NCBI GenBank assembly: GCA_963815135.1
Contig: CAWFFO010000008.1
Span: 124,001-188,000 of the forward strand
Direction of reading: 5' to 3'
Origin: CAIWTU01 sp963815135
GTDB taxonomy: Bacteria > Desulfobacterota > Desulfuromonadia > Geobacterales > Geobacteraceae
Length of the DNA stretch: 64,000 nt
Part shown: positions 47,672 to 56,696 of the stretch, in pieces
Layout: each line of letters begins with the position of its first letter
Numbering within the stretch: position 1 is the first letter of the stretch
Notes under the pieces: generated by a model
Databases searched by the model: none
Told to the model about the DNA's origin: nothing
The model's input: only the letters and a program-made list of their open reading frames with translations
Made by a program: the position numbers and the translations under genes

Positions 47672-48376
47672 ATGCCCCAAACACGTACTGAGGCCTTGAT
47701 CGCTGTTCTCGATGATCTTGCAAATATCGAGATTGGATTAAATGAATACTACGACGATGCTGAGCCGCAGGCGGTCATTGACAACGTGCTGACAGGAAAA
47801 ATCAACAGCCTTCGAGCGTTCTGCCAAGTACTAGGGTGGTCAGAACTTGTCACGTCTATGCAGGACATGACTCCACTCCAAGGCAATGCAATCGAATCGC
47901 TTGCAACCATCCAGAGCTTTGTCATACCGGAAGTACGACGACTTCTCGCCAATACTGATGTTGAACGCACTCCGAGTCCCACCCAATGGTTCTGGGAGTT
48001 TGTGCATCCAAGGATTTGTACGCTGGCCCGACCAAGGTTTGAAGCTGGATTCTTTGGTGATGCTGTCGAGGCGTCTTTCAAGGAAGTGAACGACGCCGTC
48101 AAGCGAATCGTTCGAGACACCGAAGGAAGAGAACTTGACGGCGCAAGTCTTATGACAACTGCTTTTTCACCTCAGAACCCGATCATTCGCCTAACCCAAC
48201 TGGTCACAGACACGGATCGAAATATCCAGCAAGGGTACATGCAAATCATGGCCGGATCGATGACTGGCATCCGAAATCCTAAGGCTCACGGGAATCTAAA
48301 TCCTGATAGCACGAAGGCGTTACACCTCATTGCTCTGGCAAGTCTGCTTATGCACAAAGTAGATGAACGCATCTGA
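47672..48376 (+). CDS. TIGR02391 family (Ymh-like, HEPN) cassette protein
   Basis: 234 residues. FVHPRICTLARPRFEAGFFGDAV, KEVNDAVKRIV, GRELDGASLMTTAFSPQNPI and GSMTGIRNPKAHG match the TIGR02391 (Ymh) family. RNPKAH fits the R-x4-H HEPN motif. GGAGTGACTT precedes the ATG. Proteins of this family occur near phage-defence genes. It lies in a cassette whose other gene is beyond the insertion element. Confidence 0.8.
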   Translation: MPQTRTEALIAVLDDLANIEIGLNEYYDDAEPQAVIDNVLTGKINSLRAFCQVLGWSELVTSMQDMTPLQGNAIESLATIQSFVIPEVRRLLANTDVERTPSPTQWFWEFVHPRICTLARPRFEAGFFGDAVEASFKEVNDAVKRIVRDTEGRELDGASLMTTAFSPQNPIIRLTQLVTDTDRNIQQGYMQIMAGSMTGIRNPKAHGNLNPDSTKALHLIALASLLMHKVDERI

Positions 48377-48604
48377 GGAATGCATTAGATTGATAATGAG
48401 TGATCAGTCATTGAAAACAAAATGACAGGACCTGGTTAATGGCACCTGATGAACGTCAACTATATTTCCCGGTCGTATTGCCTCACCAGTAATTCTTACC
48501 GCATTGCCTCACCTGAAATCTTACCTTTTTAGAGTAGTTGCCTCACGAGAAATGTAACCCATAATTTCCCAACGCTATTTCATAACAAAGCTAAGGGGGA
48601 TATC

Positions 48605-50227
48605 GTGAGGCTGACAATGAGTTTCCAATCCAGACGTGAGTTGCTTGTTCAAGTGGTTTCCCGCTATAGGGAGGCCACACACAAACAGAAATCGATCATT
48701 CTAAATGAGTTTATTGCTTCAAGCGGCTACGCCAGGAAATATGCCATCCGGCTGCTTACCATGCCGGTCCAGGCGCATGTGGCTTCTATACAGAGACCGA
48801 GACAGCGTATTTATGGCGCTGAAGTGCAGGAAGCGCTACAGATTTTATGGGGGGCAGCCAATTTCATCAGTTCTAAAAGGCTAGCTCCCTTTCTTGAAGA
48901 ACTTGTGCCCGTGATGGAACGTCATGGGCACCTGGAGGTTACTGAGGAAGTTAGAGCCCAGTTACTTTCTATAAGTCCAGCAACGATCGACCGAATTTTG
49001 CATCCTTTTAGAAAGTCAGCTCCAAAAGGTGTCAGTACAACCAAGTCTGGTATTCTTCTCAAAAAGCAGATTATATTGCGTACGTTCTCAGATTGGAACG
49101 AAACGGGACCAGGCTTTTTTGAGGCAGATCTTGTGGCCCATTGTGGGCACAGCACTGACGGAGCCTATCTCAACACCTTTGTCCTAACTGACATCGCTAC
49201 CGGTTGGGTGGAATGCCTACCTCTTTTGTTCCGCAGTCGCCACGCTGTCATTGAATGCATTGATTATGTCCGTAAGATATTGCCTTTCCCACTCTTGGGT
49301 CTGGATACAGACAATGGTAGTGAATTTATCAATGCGGACCTCTTGGCTTACTGTGAACGAGAGAAAATCACATTTACAAGAGGGCGTGCCTATAAGAAGA
49401 ATGATCAATGCTATGTGGAACAGAAAAACGGGGTGGTAGTAAGGCAGTTGGTTGGTTATGATCGGTTTGAAGGAGAAGCGGCATATCTCCAGTTGAGGGA
49501 GCTTTATCGTGCAGTTCGTCTGTATGTAAATTTTTTTCAGCCCTCGATGAAGCTTCACGAAAAGCACCGGAATGGAGCCAAAGTACAAAAGATATATTAT
49601 CCCGCAAAAACCCCATTCCAGCGCGTACGTGCTGCACTGGGTACCGATGCAACCGAGACCCTTTATTCATTCTATCAGGCTCTTGATCCTGTAGAACTTC
49701 TTCGTCAGATAAGAATCCTGCAGGATGCACTATGGAAACATGCTGTGTTGCGGACAGGGGACCCACCTCCGGAAAACAATGACACAGTTTGCCTTCCTGA
49801 GATACAATTTGAACGAGCAGCATTGAATCATTCTGTGCAGGATGCGAGGAAGAAGATCTCTAGCACAGTGTCAAACAATCTTGATCAGCAGAAACGTAAC
49901 TACCGGCGAACGAAAGCAATTCGGGTGCCGCATACCTGGCGTACACGTGAAGATCCTTTTCAACAAGTATGGAATGAAATCTGTGAAAGACTTGAGAAAA
50001 ACCCAGAACGTACGGCAAAATCACTTTTTCTGGAAATTCAAAAACTCTATCCAGATCAATACCACATTGGCCAGTTACGAACATTACAAAGGCGTGTTCA
50101 AGAATGGCGAGCAAAGGCGATCCTCACCTTTGATAATAGATGGCTTGAGGAGGGACAACTCTTTCAAGAAGGACTACCACGACCACTTGGGGTAAAAGTA
50201 CAAAGTGATGAACTTCCCGGTGGATGA
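48605..50227 (+). CDS. DDE (rve-core) transposase
   Basis: 540 residues, GTG start with AAGGGGG upstream. N-terminal HTH region (RELLVQVVSRYREA, EFIASSGYARKYAIRLL). Catalytic core: Asp in FFEADLVAHCG, Asp in LLGLDTDNGSEFIN, Glu in KKNDQCYVEQKNG. The family looks like the ISNCY/IS481-type integrase-core transposases; the exact family is not certain. A basic C terminus follows. It appears intact. Confidence 0.85.
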   Translation: MRLTMSFQSRRELLVQVVSRYREATHKQKSIILNEFIASSGYARKYAIRLLTMPVQAHVASIQRPRQRIYGAEVQEALQILWGAANFISSKRLAPFLEELVPVMERHGHLEVTEEVRAQLLSISPATIDRILHPFRKSAPKGVSTTKSGILLKKQIILRTFSDWNETGPGFFEADLVAHCGHSTDGAYLNTFVLTDIATGWVECLPLLFRSRHAVIECIDYVRKILPFPLLGLDTDNGSEFINADLLAYCEREKITFTRGRAYKKNDQCYVEQKNGVVVRQLVGYDRFEGEAAYLQLRELYRAVRLYVNFFQPSMKLHEKHRNGAKVQKIYYPAKTPFQRVRAALGTDATETLYSFYQALDPVELLRQIRILQDALWKHAVLRTGDPPPENNDTVCLPEIQFERAALNHSVQDARKKISSTVSNNLDQQKRNYRRTKAIRVPHTWRTREDPFQQVWNEICERLEKNPERTAKSLFLEIQKLYPDQYHIGQLRTLQRRVQEWRAKAILTFDNRWLEEGQLFQEGLPRPLGVKVQSDELPGG

Positions 50228-50308
50228 TCATAGTTATTAGCGAATCTGCTTGACAACTGATTTAAATTTACCAAAATTGGATGCGGCGGCACCAACTGAG
50301 GATGAATA

Positions 50309-51541
50309 ATGAAAAACGCAGATGACTACGGCAAAAAATTGGCTGCCCTGGACGAACTTATTCAGGAAATCATTGTTGACGCCTACGGTGAAGATGAACA
50401 ACTCTGGGCATTCCGGCAGGTCATAGAAGACGAAGTGAGCTTCCCTTGCGCCGGATTAGTGATCGGCAAACCCATTTCGGTGATCGAAATCGACTACGAT
50501 GGGAATGAGCGGCGTGGCTTGATAGCAAAGTGCCGGAGCGTGGATGGCACCGAGCATATTGTGGCAGCGGCGGATGTTGTGTTCCCCAAGCGGTCGATCG
50601 GTGCCCGCTACATTGCCAGCTACCGCAAGTGGCTGGGTATAGAACCATTCCCCCCCGAGGTTGCCGCGGCCATCAGTACGCCGCTGCACAAAGAGGCGGA
50701 AACTGACTTTGACCAGTTTGATCCCGTCGAACTGGTTGTGCTCTCGGTTAAAGATAAAGCGGCGCGCTGCCGTATACTGGGAAGTGATCTTGTTGTCACT
50801 TTCCGCACAAGCGGGTTATGGGATTTGGTCCCCGGCGAGATAGCAGTAATCAACCCCCGCAAGAGGTGGAACTATGCCGGCCACCCCTATCTTTCCGGCG
50901 AGATAGAGTCAGTGCGACTCGATGCGTCTGCATTGGGTCTCGTCCCCCTCAAACTCAAGGACTGGGGTACCTGGACTCCCGAAGAACATTACTGGGGCGA
51001 GAAGGACGAACCGATAGATGAATGGGCCAAACCGATCATTGCTCGCGGCTCGCGTCAGGAATTCGAGATGGAGCAGGTTCTACCTGGGGTGGACCCCGAT
51101 GACTTTGACTCTGACCCAATAGGCGAGTCCAATGACCTCAAAGACGCCGGAGACCGCAAAGCCGCGCTAAAGATTCTAATGGAACTCTGCCAGGCTGATC
51201 TTCGTTGCCTGGACGCCCATTCGCATCTCGGCAACTTCTATTTTGACAGTTTCCCTGGTAAGGCAATCCGCCACTACGAAATGGGCCTACGCATCGGTGA
51301 GTTGTCACTTGGCCCTGGCTTCGAGGGGCTGCTTCATTGGGGACTCATCGATAACCGACCATTTCTTCGCTGCATGCACGGGTACGGCCTCTGTTTATGG
51401 CGACTCGGTCGTTTCGGGGAGGCCGAACGGATATTCAACAAAATGCTTTGGCTCAACCCATCCGATAACCAGGGTGCGCGCTTTCTGATCGAGGATATGA
51501 ATGCCGGGACACCCTGGGAAGAATGTCAAGAAGATGATTGA
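50309..51541 (+). CDS. Passenger protein with TPR-like C terminus
   Basis: 410 residues within the insertion element. The N-terminal half (ALDELIQEIIVDAYGEDEQL, FRQVIEDEVSFPCAGLVIGK) is a conserved-looking domain of unknown role. The C-terminal 130 residues (RKAALKILMELCQADLRCLD, KAIRHYEMGLRIGELSL, GRFGEAERIFNKMLWLNPSD) are TPR repeats. It is GC-richer than the transposase gene. Cargo genes of unknown benefit are known for several IS families; this one is not a known resistance or toxin gene. Confidence 0.7.
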   Translation: MKNADDYGKKLAALDELIQEIIVDAYGEDEQLWAFRQVIEDEVSFPCAGLVIGKPISVIEIDYDGNERRGLIAKCRSVDGTEHIVAAADVVFPKRSIGARYIASYRKWLGIEPFPPEVAAAISTPLHKEAETDFDQFDPVELVVLSVKDKAARCRILGSDLVVTFRTSGLWDLVPGEIAVINPRKRWNYAGHPYLSGEIESVRLDASALGLVPLKLKDWGTWTPEEHYWGEKDEPIDEWAKPIIARGSRQEFEMEQVLPGVDPDDFDSDPIGESNDLKDAGDRKAALKILMELCQADLRCLDAHSHLGNFYFDSFPGKAIRHYEMGLRIGELSLGPGFEGLLHWGLIDNRPFLRCMHGYGLCLWRLGRFGEAERIFNKMLWLNPSDNQGARFLIEDMNAGTPWEECQEDD

Positions 51542-51661
51542 AAAAGTGCACTCGGTAAGATTTACCGTGAGGCAACTATCTTCACGGAGTAAGAATTACT
51601 GGTGAGGCAATACGGGCGGGAGGTTTAATTGTCGCTCATCAGGCACCATGAGGAGGATAAT

Positions 51662-52057
51662 ATGAAATCAGCCACCGATGAACTACTGTCCAGCCTGTGG
51701 GGCACCTTGCAACAAGGACAGTTCCTATCGACACCTTCTAAAAGAAAATCCTTCGAGATTGCATCCATCACTTCGAAAAAAATCACAATAAAAACTGAAG
51801 GTGCAACTGAGATTGCCATCAACCGGCAGGCTTTTTTGGCCGCACTGAACTATTTAAACGTGAACAAGCATTTGGCTTCAAACAAGGTCAAAATTGGCTC
51901 AAACAAAGATATTACAAAGGCTAGCCCTTTATGTGTGGCCATTAGGAATGCAAATGGAGTCAATATAATGGTTAGTACCTATGTGATTCCGATGCTTGTC
52001 AGGATGGGCCTTGTCGGGATCGATAGTAGCCGCCCTAATAGGACATGGCTTCTTTGA
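51662..52057 (+). CDS. Uncharacterised small cassette protein
   Basis: 131 residues from the ATG at 51662 with GAGGAG upstream (an earlier GTG/TTG extension would enter the insertion element). A strand-rich N half (SFEIASITSKKITIKTEGATE) and a C half ending RMGLVGIDSSRPNRTWLL. No family recognised. It belongs to the same cassette as the TIGR02391 gene, as shown by the matching end boxes at 47648 and 52071. Confidence 0.5.
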   Translation: MKSATDELLSSLWGTLQQGQFLSTPSKRKSFEIASITSKKITIKTEGATEIAINRQAFLAALNYLNVNKHLASNKVKIGSNKDITKASPLCVAIRNANGVNIMVSTYVIPMLVRMGLVGIDSSRPNRTWLL

Positions 52058-52070
52058 AACAAGGTAAAAG

Positions 52071-52128
52071 GTTCAACCAGAAAGAAGCAGCGGCCTAAAA
52101 CCGCCGCTGTTCTCCTCCCACGTTAAAA
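52071..52128 (+). repeat. attC-like site d
   Basis: 58 bp. Left box GTTCAAC (52071-52077), right box GTTAAAA (52122-52128), inner arms CAGCGGC and GCCGCTG. The left box is the exact complement of the right box of site b (GTTGAAC), the pairing expected when both come from one cassette. The right half (CGCCGCTG...CACGTT) resembles site f. Confidence 0.72.
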
Positions 52129-52132
52129 GAAT

Positions 52133-52849
52133 ATGAAAAGAACCGCAAATAACATAAATGAATTTATACAATGTCTAGAAGAAATAGGCGATCCGGATAT
52201 TTTTCGTGGTCAGGCCAATAGAAACTGGGAAGTTCTCCCTTCTTTGGCAAGGAAGCACTCGGATTTAGTAACGGCGCCTTATGTTGTATCTAGCTGGCTT
52301 GATCTTGAAGATATCATCCTTCAAGATTTTATTAGGCAAGCAGTGCCGTTCATGGACTTTAAACCAGAAAATCAAATCGAATGGTTAGTTCATGCACAGC
52401 ACCACGGCTTACCAACAGTTTTATTGGATTGGACTACCAATGCGCTAAAGGCCTTATTTTTCGCAGTGGAAAACCCTTCCCATGATGATTTTGATGGGGC
52501 TGTTTATTCCTACACCCCAGCTGAATGGTATCCAACAACTGAAAATGTTCGGAAAACAAATGAAACAATATGCTTTTATACAAAACACATAAATAATCGA
52601 ATAATTGCTCAAGAAGCATGTTTTATTTACTTTTATATCCCTGAAGGGATGGAGCCATTTGAACCACTAAAAGTCAACGATGAAGACAACCCGTCTGATG
52701 ACGTATGGCTTGACGAAATAATTATTCCAAGAGAGTCAAAGCCGCTATTCAGAAAGAAGTTAATGAAACTAGGAATTACCCATCAGTCTATATTCCCTGG
52801 ACTTGACGGAGTTGCAACAAGCATTAGAAGAAACATGGGGTGGGAATAA
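52133..52849 (+). CDS. FRG-domain cassette protein
   Basis: 238 residues starting 4 bases after the attC right box, as is common in cassettes. DIFRGQANRNWEVLPSLARK is the FRG motif, followed by WLVHAQHHGLPTVLLDWTTN, the second signature of the family (Leu-Asp-Trp-Thr). FRG proteins are found in defence and mobile regions; their biochemical role is unsettled. Confidence 0.85.
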   Translation: MKRTANNINEFIQCLEEIGDPDIFRGQANRNWEVLPSLARKHSDLVTAPYVVSSWLDLEDIILQDFIRQAVPFMDFKPENQIEWLVHAQHHGLPTVLLDWTTNALKALFFAVENPSHDDFDGAVYSYTPAEWYPTTENVRKTNETICFYTKHINNRIIAQEACFIYFYIPEGMEPFEPLKVNDEDNPSDDVWLDEIIIPRESKPLFRKKLMKLGITHQSIFPGLDGVATSIRRNMGWE

Positions 52850-52942
52850 ACATAACCAGTGCATGAAGGCGGACGAAAAATAGCTGGGCTGTTCTCGAAT
52901 GCATTCTACTCAATTGTTCCGGCACGTCGTCGCCGCTTATGC
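52850..52942 (+). repeat. attC-like site e (degenerate)
   Basis: Left box ACATAAC (52850-52856). The right box is probably GTTATGC with an inserted C (GCTTATGC, ending 52942). Arms GCATGAAGGCGGACG and CGTCGTCGCCGCTTATGC pair with a few mismatches over about 90 bp. The right box agrees in 6 of 7 bases with the complement of the left box of site f. Confidence 0.5.
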
Positions 52943-52984
52943 ATAACTCGTCAACCTTCAACTAAATAAAAGAGAAAGCACATT

Positions 52985-53677
52985 ATGGACAAATTCGATT
53001 TTCATAAATTCTGCGTGAGATTCCTTAAAATATTGCTCAATTTTAAACTAACTTTCGACGTCCAATACTATATGGTTGAAAAGGAAATATCTCGTTGGAG
53101 AGATTTTGAAGAAGAACAGCACCATCTCGACTATCCTATTAAAGGAGCAGGGTTGATTGTTACTCCCTCAAAATTGAAATCTTGGACTTTTCGGAAGGAT
53201 ACAATTTTACATTTGGAAGAAGATCTCGCGCCAGAGGAAACAGGTGCGGAAATCGGTGAATTCCCTCTCCAAACTGTGTCTGTGGTTTATATCTATTCTC
53301 TCCTTGAAGACTTCGGAAATACGATATGTGACAAGATCCACCCATCATATAGAAAATCACGGCAGGCATGGCATCATGGTGTTTATGCGGATTGTGATCT
53401 GGAAAAAGAGGATGATATAGAAAAAGCATTGACCAATTTTTGTAAGCCGTTTGGATTTAATAAAGCAAAGATCCCGATTGGTGCAATCGTTGCGCTAGTT
53501 GAGCTGAAAAAGGAAAGAAATAAGATTGTTCATGAGTTGCGTCGTTCCGATTCCTTCGAGTTAATGTTCAGGTGCGTAATGATGGTTGCATCCAGCATAT
53601 ATTTTCAGTGCCCCAGAGCAAGAAAGGAGCTAAAAATATACAATTGGACGGACTACCACGACAAATATAAGTCCTAG
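52985..53677 (+). CDS. HEPN-type cassette protein
   Basis: 230 residues, helical. LVELKKERNKIVHELRRSD contains RNKIVH, the R-x4-H motif, at about residue 180. The C-terminal segment resembles RiboL-PSP-HEPN-like proteins. It may be an RNase toxin or a MNT-less HEPN. No antitoxin is visible in its cassette. Confidence 0.6.
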   Translation: MDKFDFHKFCVRFLKILLNFKLTFDVQYYMVEKEISRWRDFEEEQHHLDYPIKGAGLIVTPSKLKSWTFRKDTILHLEEDLAPEETGAEIGEFPLQTVSVVYIYSLLEDFGNTICDKIHPSYRKSRQAWHHGVYADCDLEKEDDIEKALTNFCKPFGFNKAKIPIGAIVALVELKKERNKIVHELRRSDSFELMFRCVMMVASSIYFQCPRARKELKIYNWTDYHDKYKS

Positions 53678-53702
53678 CATCAGAAATTAAGCCAAGAGGA
53701 TG

Positions 53703-53766
53703 ACATAACTAGCGGCGGCAGCTGGTCTTCGCAACGCTTCGCCGCTGCGCCCCCACGACGTTGAAA
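53703..53766 (+). repeat. attC-like site f
   Basis: 64 bp. Left box ACATAAC, right box GTTGAAA (53760-53766), inner arms AGCGGCGGCAGC and CGCCGCTGCG. Gap-free alignment to site b over all 64 positions, with most bases the same, although the flanking genes are unrelated. Confidence 0.78.
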
Positions 53767-53813
53767 TGTTAAGCTCATGAAACGAAATAATTTATGACAT
53801 TTTGGAGGACTCT

Positions 53814-54994
53814 TTGGAATATAGTGGAATCGAATACGGTGGCATATCTATAGATACCTCCATCTTTGATATGCACGGATTGCGTTTAGAGAGCGGACTG
53901 CTGAAGAAGCTGACTCAATTCAAGCACGGCCCAGTCAAGATCATAATATCCGACATCGTGATGAACGAACTTCACAGCCATCTCGTGAAGAAAGCATCAG
54001 AAACCTTGTTACAATTGGACAAAGTGCTAAAAGATGTTGAAGATTATCTTGTGACCAGCGAACTGGCAGAAAAAGTTAAGCAACTTGATAATCATTCAGA
54101 AGATTGTGACCACATAGTTCAGCAAAGAATTGATCAATTTGTTATGGACACTGGGTTGGATGTCATTAAAGCTGATGAGAGCGTAGAACTCGGCGTACTT
54201 ATAGCTCGTTACTTTGCGAGTAAACCTCCATTTGCCAAGACTGGCGAAAAAAAGAATGAGTTTCCAGATGCAATAGCCCTATTGTCGTTAGAGAGGTGGG
54301 CGGAAGTCAATAACACCAAAGTTGTAGCGGTTTCTGCAGATAAGGATTGGATAGCTTATGGTAGTGAATCCGTCGCGATAGACGTTATAAGTGATTTGTC
54401 TGAAGCAATTGCTAAATTCCAACCTCATAATGTAGCTTTTGCCTTTTGTCATAAATTAGCAGAAGAGATTCCGAAAGGAAAGGCTCCTAGGTTTGTGGAA
54501 GCAATAGAAGAATTTCTCAAGGATTATGTTGCTGATATGAGTGTTTATGCTGAAGCCACATCATACTTTCATTATAATGATGATTTGGTAGAATGTGATT
54601 TCGATAGCTTTTCATTCTTTGTTAACCGTAAGAACAAGGCCTTATTAAAGCCTGTAGAAGTAAAAGAGGATACAATTGTTATTGCTGCAAAAGTTAACAT
54701 AATTGGGGCGGCAACTTGTAACTTCACGTTTTCAGTACATGATTCTATAGATGGTGATGATGTATCAATTGGAGATTGCACTGCTGAGACAAGGTTCGAA
54801 TTTGATACGGAGATACTATTTACTTTGTCTGGAGATTTTGAAGAAGGCCAGAAGAAGTAGATATTGATACATTTGAAGTATTGTCATCACCCAAATATAT
54901 AAACTTTGGTGAGGTTGAACCAGATTATGGTGAACCTGATCCGGACGACGATGTCTATGAACCAGATGCGGATGATCCAAATTCAGATTTCTAA
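53814..54994 (+). CDS. PIN-domain protein (DUF4935-like), frameshifted near the end
   Basis: About 393 residues if repaired. The TTG at 53814 is chosen because GGAGG lies 5 bases upstream (an alternative TTG is at 53802). PIN motifs: ISIDTSIFDMHG (first Asp), IIISDIVMNELHSHL, KKNEFPDAIALLSLERWA and VVAVSADKDW (later acids). It is a probable RNase. The open frame stops at 54860, but one base shift near 54847 extends it through an acidic tail (EPDPDDDVYEPDADDPNSDF) to 54994, just at the next attC box. The acidic tail could inhibit the enzyme. Confidence 0.78.
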
Positions 54995-55109
54995 CCAAAA
55001 AAGACGCAGGGCCTGCCCTTGAAAGTGGAAAATTGAAATGGATTCCCAACGAGACCAGTGGACCCGGTCGCGATAAACCTGCGCCTGATCACCGGTCGAG
55101 CCGTTAATG
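54989..55109 (+). repeat. attC-like site g (degenerate)
   Basis: Left box TTCTAAC (TTTCTAAC, one base more than the expected TTTCAAC), right box GTTAATG (55103-55109), arms GACGCAGG (55003-55010) and CCTGCGCC (55078-55085). The right box matches the left box of site h in 6 of 7 positions when complemented. Confidence 0.45.
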
Positions 55110-55129
55110 TTCAAAATGGAGCTAAGCAC

Positions 55130-56104
55130 TTGTTCGAACATGAGCACATAGACAAGAACGGTTTTGATGATATTCCACTAAATCAAGACTGTCTGCTAAT
55201 GAGCGATCAATACATGGAAGAATTCAGTGCAGCGCTCATAAAAATGTTAAGTGGACACGAAGTCAATCCTTATGAGGTTGGCTATGTCGGCTACGTTTCA
55301 GGTAGAAAGATAAACACAAATTCAATTGAGTTGTCTTGGTACCCCAATGTGCACACTAGGTTTCACGAAGTCTCAATTAGCATTCCGAAAGATAAAATTA
55401 AGGCATGTGTTGGTTGTTGGCGATACGACATAAAGCCGTACATATTCGTCGAACATGAATGGCTCGAACATCTCTATACTAGAGAGTATTCTGTTTTTGC
55501 ACTTGTAGATGCCATCGGTGTAAAAATTGCAATACGCGACAATCTATTAACAAAAGAAAAGCTAATTGAACTGCGTGACAAGATCGATGCTCTAGCAGAG
55601 CAATATAAGGATATATCTTTTATTTCATTTGCTGACAGCCTTATCTTGAAAAGCAATTGGTCAGTTGGCTACTTCAAGAAAGGGATTGATTGCACATACG
55701 AACCAGAGGTGTTTTTAATCATAATCGAAAAAATACAAGGCATTTATCGCGACGTATTGGGACTTGAAATCTATGCCGTACTGACTCAGGGAAGTAACGA
55801 GTATTACGATGAGTCACTCTTACATATCTCTCCAACAAGAAATCATATTTGCCTTAATAGCCTAGGACTTCCTTTTGCAGAGCTTTTGGCCATTGAAGGC
55901 GCAGCAAAAACAGCCCTTCGAAACAAGACGCATCCGCCTGCGGAAATCTACATGGATGAACAGTATTACCATTCTTTGAGGTTTAAGTATGAGTTCGACA
56001 AAAACAACAAGCCAAAGAATGTGTATAAGGCAATTATGAAAACCGAAGATCCGTACTATTTCTATTCGTCATTGGATGTATTATTGAACAATATAGAGAA
56101 GTAA
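55130..56104 (+). CDS. Uncharacterised cassette protein, possibly cyclase-like fold
   Basis: 324 residues from the TTG at 55130, which has GGAG 8 bases upstream and lies after the cassette boundary at 55104. The open frame extends to 55058, inside the attC. The middle reads VFALVDAIGVKIAIRDNLLT, then YKDISFISFADSLILKSNW and a later LGLEIYAVLTQGSNEYY, the order seen in class III nucleotide cyclase-like folds (first Asp, then a F-[SA]-D-S loop). This is a weak visual match, not a firm assignment. Confidence 0.5.
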   Translation: MFEHEHIDKNGFDDIPLNQDCLLMSDQYMEEFSAALIKMLSGHEVNPYEVGYVGYVSGRKINTNSIELSWYPNVHTRFHEVSISIPKDKIKACVGCWRYDIKPYIFVEHEWLEHLYTREYSVFALVDAIGVKIAIRDNLLTKEKLIELRDKIDALAEQYKDISFISFADSLILKSNWSVGYFKKGIDCTYEPEVFLIIIEKIQGIYRDVLGLEIYAVLTQGSNEYYDESLLHISPTRNHICLNSLGLPFAELLAIEGAAKTALRNKTHPPAEIYMDEQYYHSLRFKYEFDKNNKPKNVYKAIMKTEDPYYFYSSLDVLLNNIEK

Positions 56105-56112
56105 CGCGAAAA

Positions 56113-56178
56113 CATTAATAAGGCCTTTCAGCGGACGCATCCCTTATCGATCTTGCTCCATTAAAGGCCCCGTTGGCG
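56113..56178 (+). repeat. attC-like site h
   Basis: Left box CATTAAT (56113-56119), right box GTTGGCG (56172-56178), perfect 7-bp inner arms GGCCTTT (56122-56128) and AAAGGCC (56163-56169), with CAGCGGACGC, a phrase common in attC sites. Confidence 0.5.
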
Positions 56179-56183
56179 CTAAA

Positions 56184-56696
56184 GTGAGGAACAGCATGGT
56201 GATAAAATGGCGCCATCTAAACGAACTCGGCGGAGATCCGTGGGTACTGCCCGTTTGGAATGCTGTTAACGCAGATGTAAAGGATAAAAAGGTCCGGCGA
56301 CTTCCTGAGGCCTGTTACAAGCTTGGGCTACACGTTTCAACAAGGCTGAATATCCTTCCCCGAGTGGTTCGTCGAGTCAACAAGGGGGCTTCGCAGTTGC
56401 TCGCTTCTGCAAAAGTGCATGCCCCAGAGCATGTATTCACGAATGCAGGAGAAGCTATTGTTTTTCCGGTGGACAACGACTTGAAGTACTGCTTACTCGC
56501 CGACATCGACTCACTCCTATTTGAGCTGAATTCTGCATGTGAGCTCATGATGCAGCTTTTCGCGCACTTGTACACCCACGTAGGTCGCCCAATCAAAAAG
56601 GGCGAACTAGGGAAAGCCGTCAGAGATGCCCTTGGGGGAAAGTTGGAGGATTCCGCTTGGTTTCAATCACAACAGCTAACGACGGCACAGACCTGA
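56184..56696 (+). CDS. Uncharacterised helical cassette protein
   Basis: 170 residues, starting 6 bases after the attC right box; GTGAGGAACAGC precedes the ATG at 56196, which may be the true start. Helix-rich (LLADIDSLLFELNSACELMMQLFAHLYTH). It resembles Cthe_2314-type HEPN helices in general layout, but no R-x4-H is obvious. Its 3' end overlaps attC-like site i. Confidence 0.5.
   Translation: MRNSMVIKWRHLNELGGDPWVLPVWNAVNADVKDKKVRRLPEACYKLGLHVSTRLNILPRVVRRVNKGASQLLASAKVHAPEHVFTNAGEAIVFPVDNDLKYCLLADIDSLLFELNSACELMMQLFAHLYTHVGRPIKKGELGKAVRDALGGKLEDSAWFQSQQLTTAQT

Larger units (their letters stand above)
48440..51648 (+). mobile_element. 3.2-kb insertion element with passenger gene
   Basis: Ends are long imperfect inverted repeats starting TGG-x2-CCTGATGA on both sides and running at least 60 bp (to CCAGTAATTCTTAC). 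Inside each end are repeated 21-22-bp units beginning TTGCCTCAC: three on the left (48478-48499, 48504-48524, 48538-48558) and two on the right in inverse orientation (51555-51575, 51589-51610). They are probably transposase sites. It holds a DDE transposase and a TPR-containing gene. No target duplication is seen. It sits inside one integron cassette. Confidence 0.8.

Noticed and set aside
48377..48604. Target-site duplication of the insertion element
   Set aside because: The bases next to the two ends (GGTTAA left, TGAGGA right) do not match.
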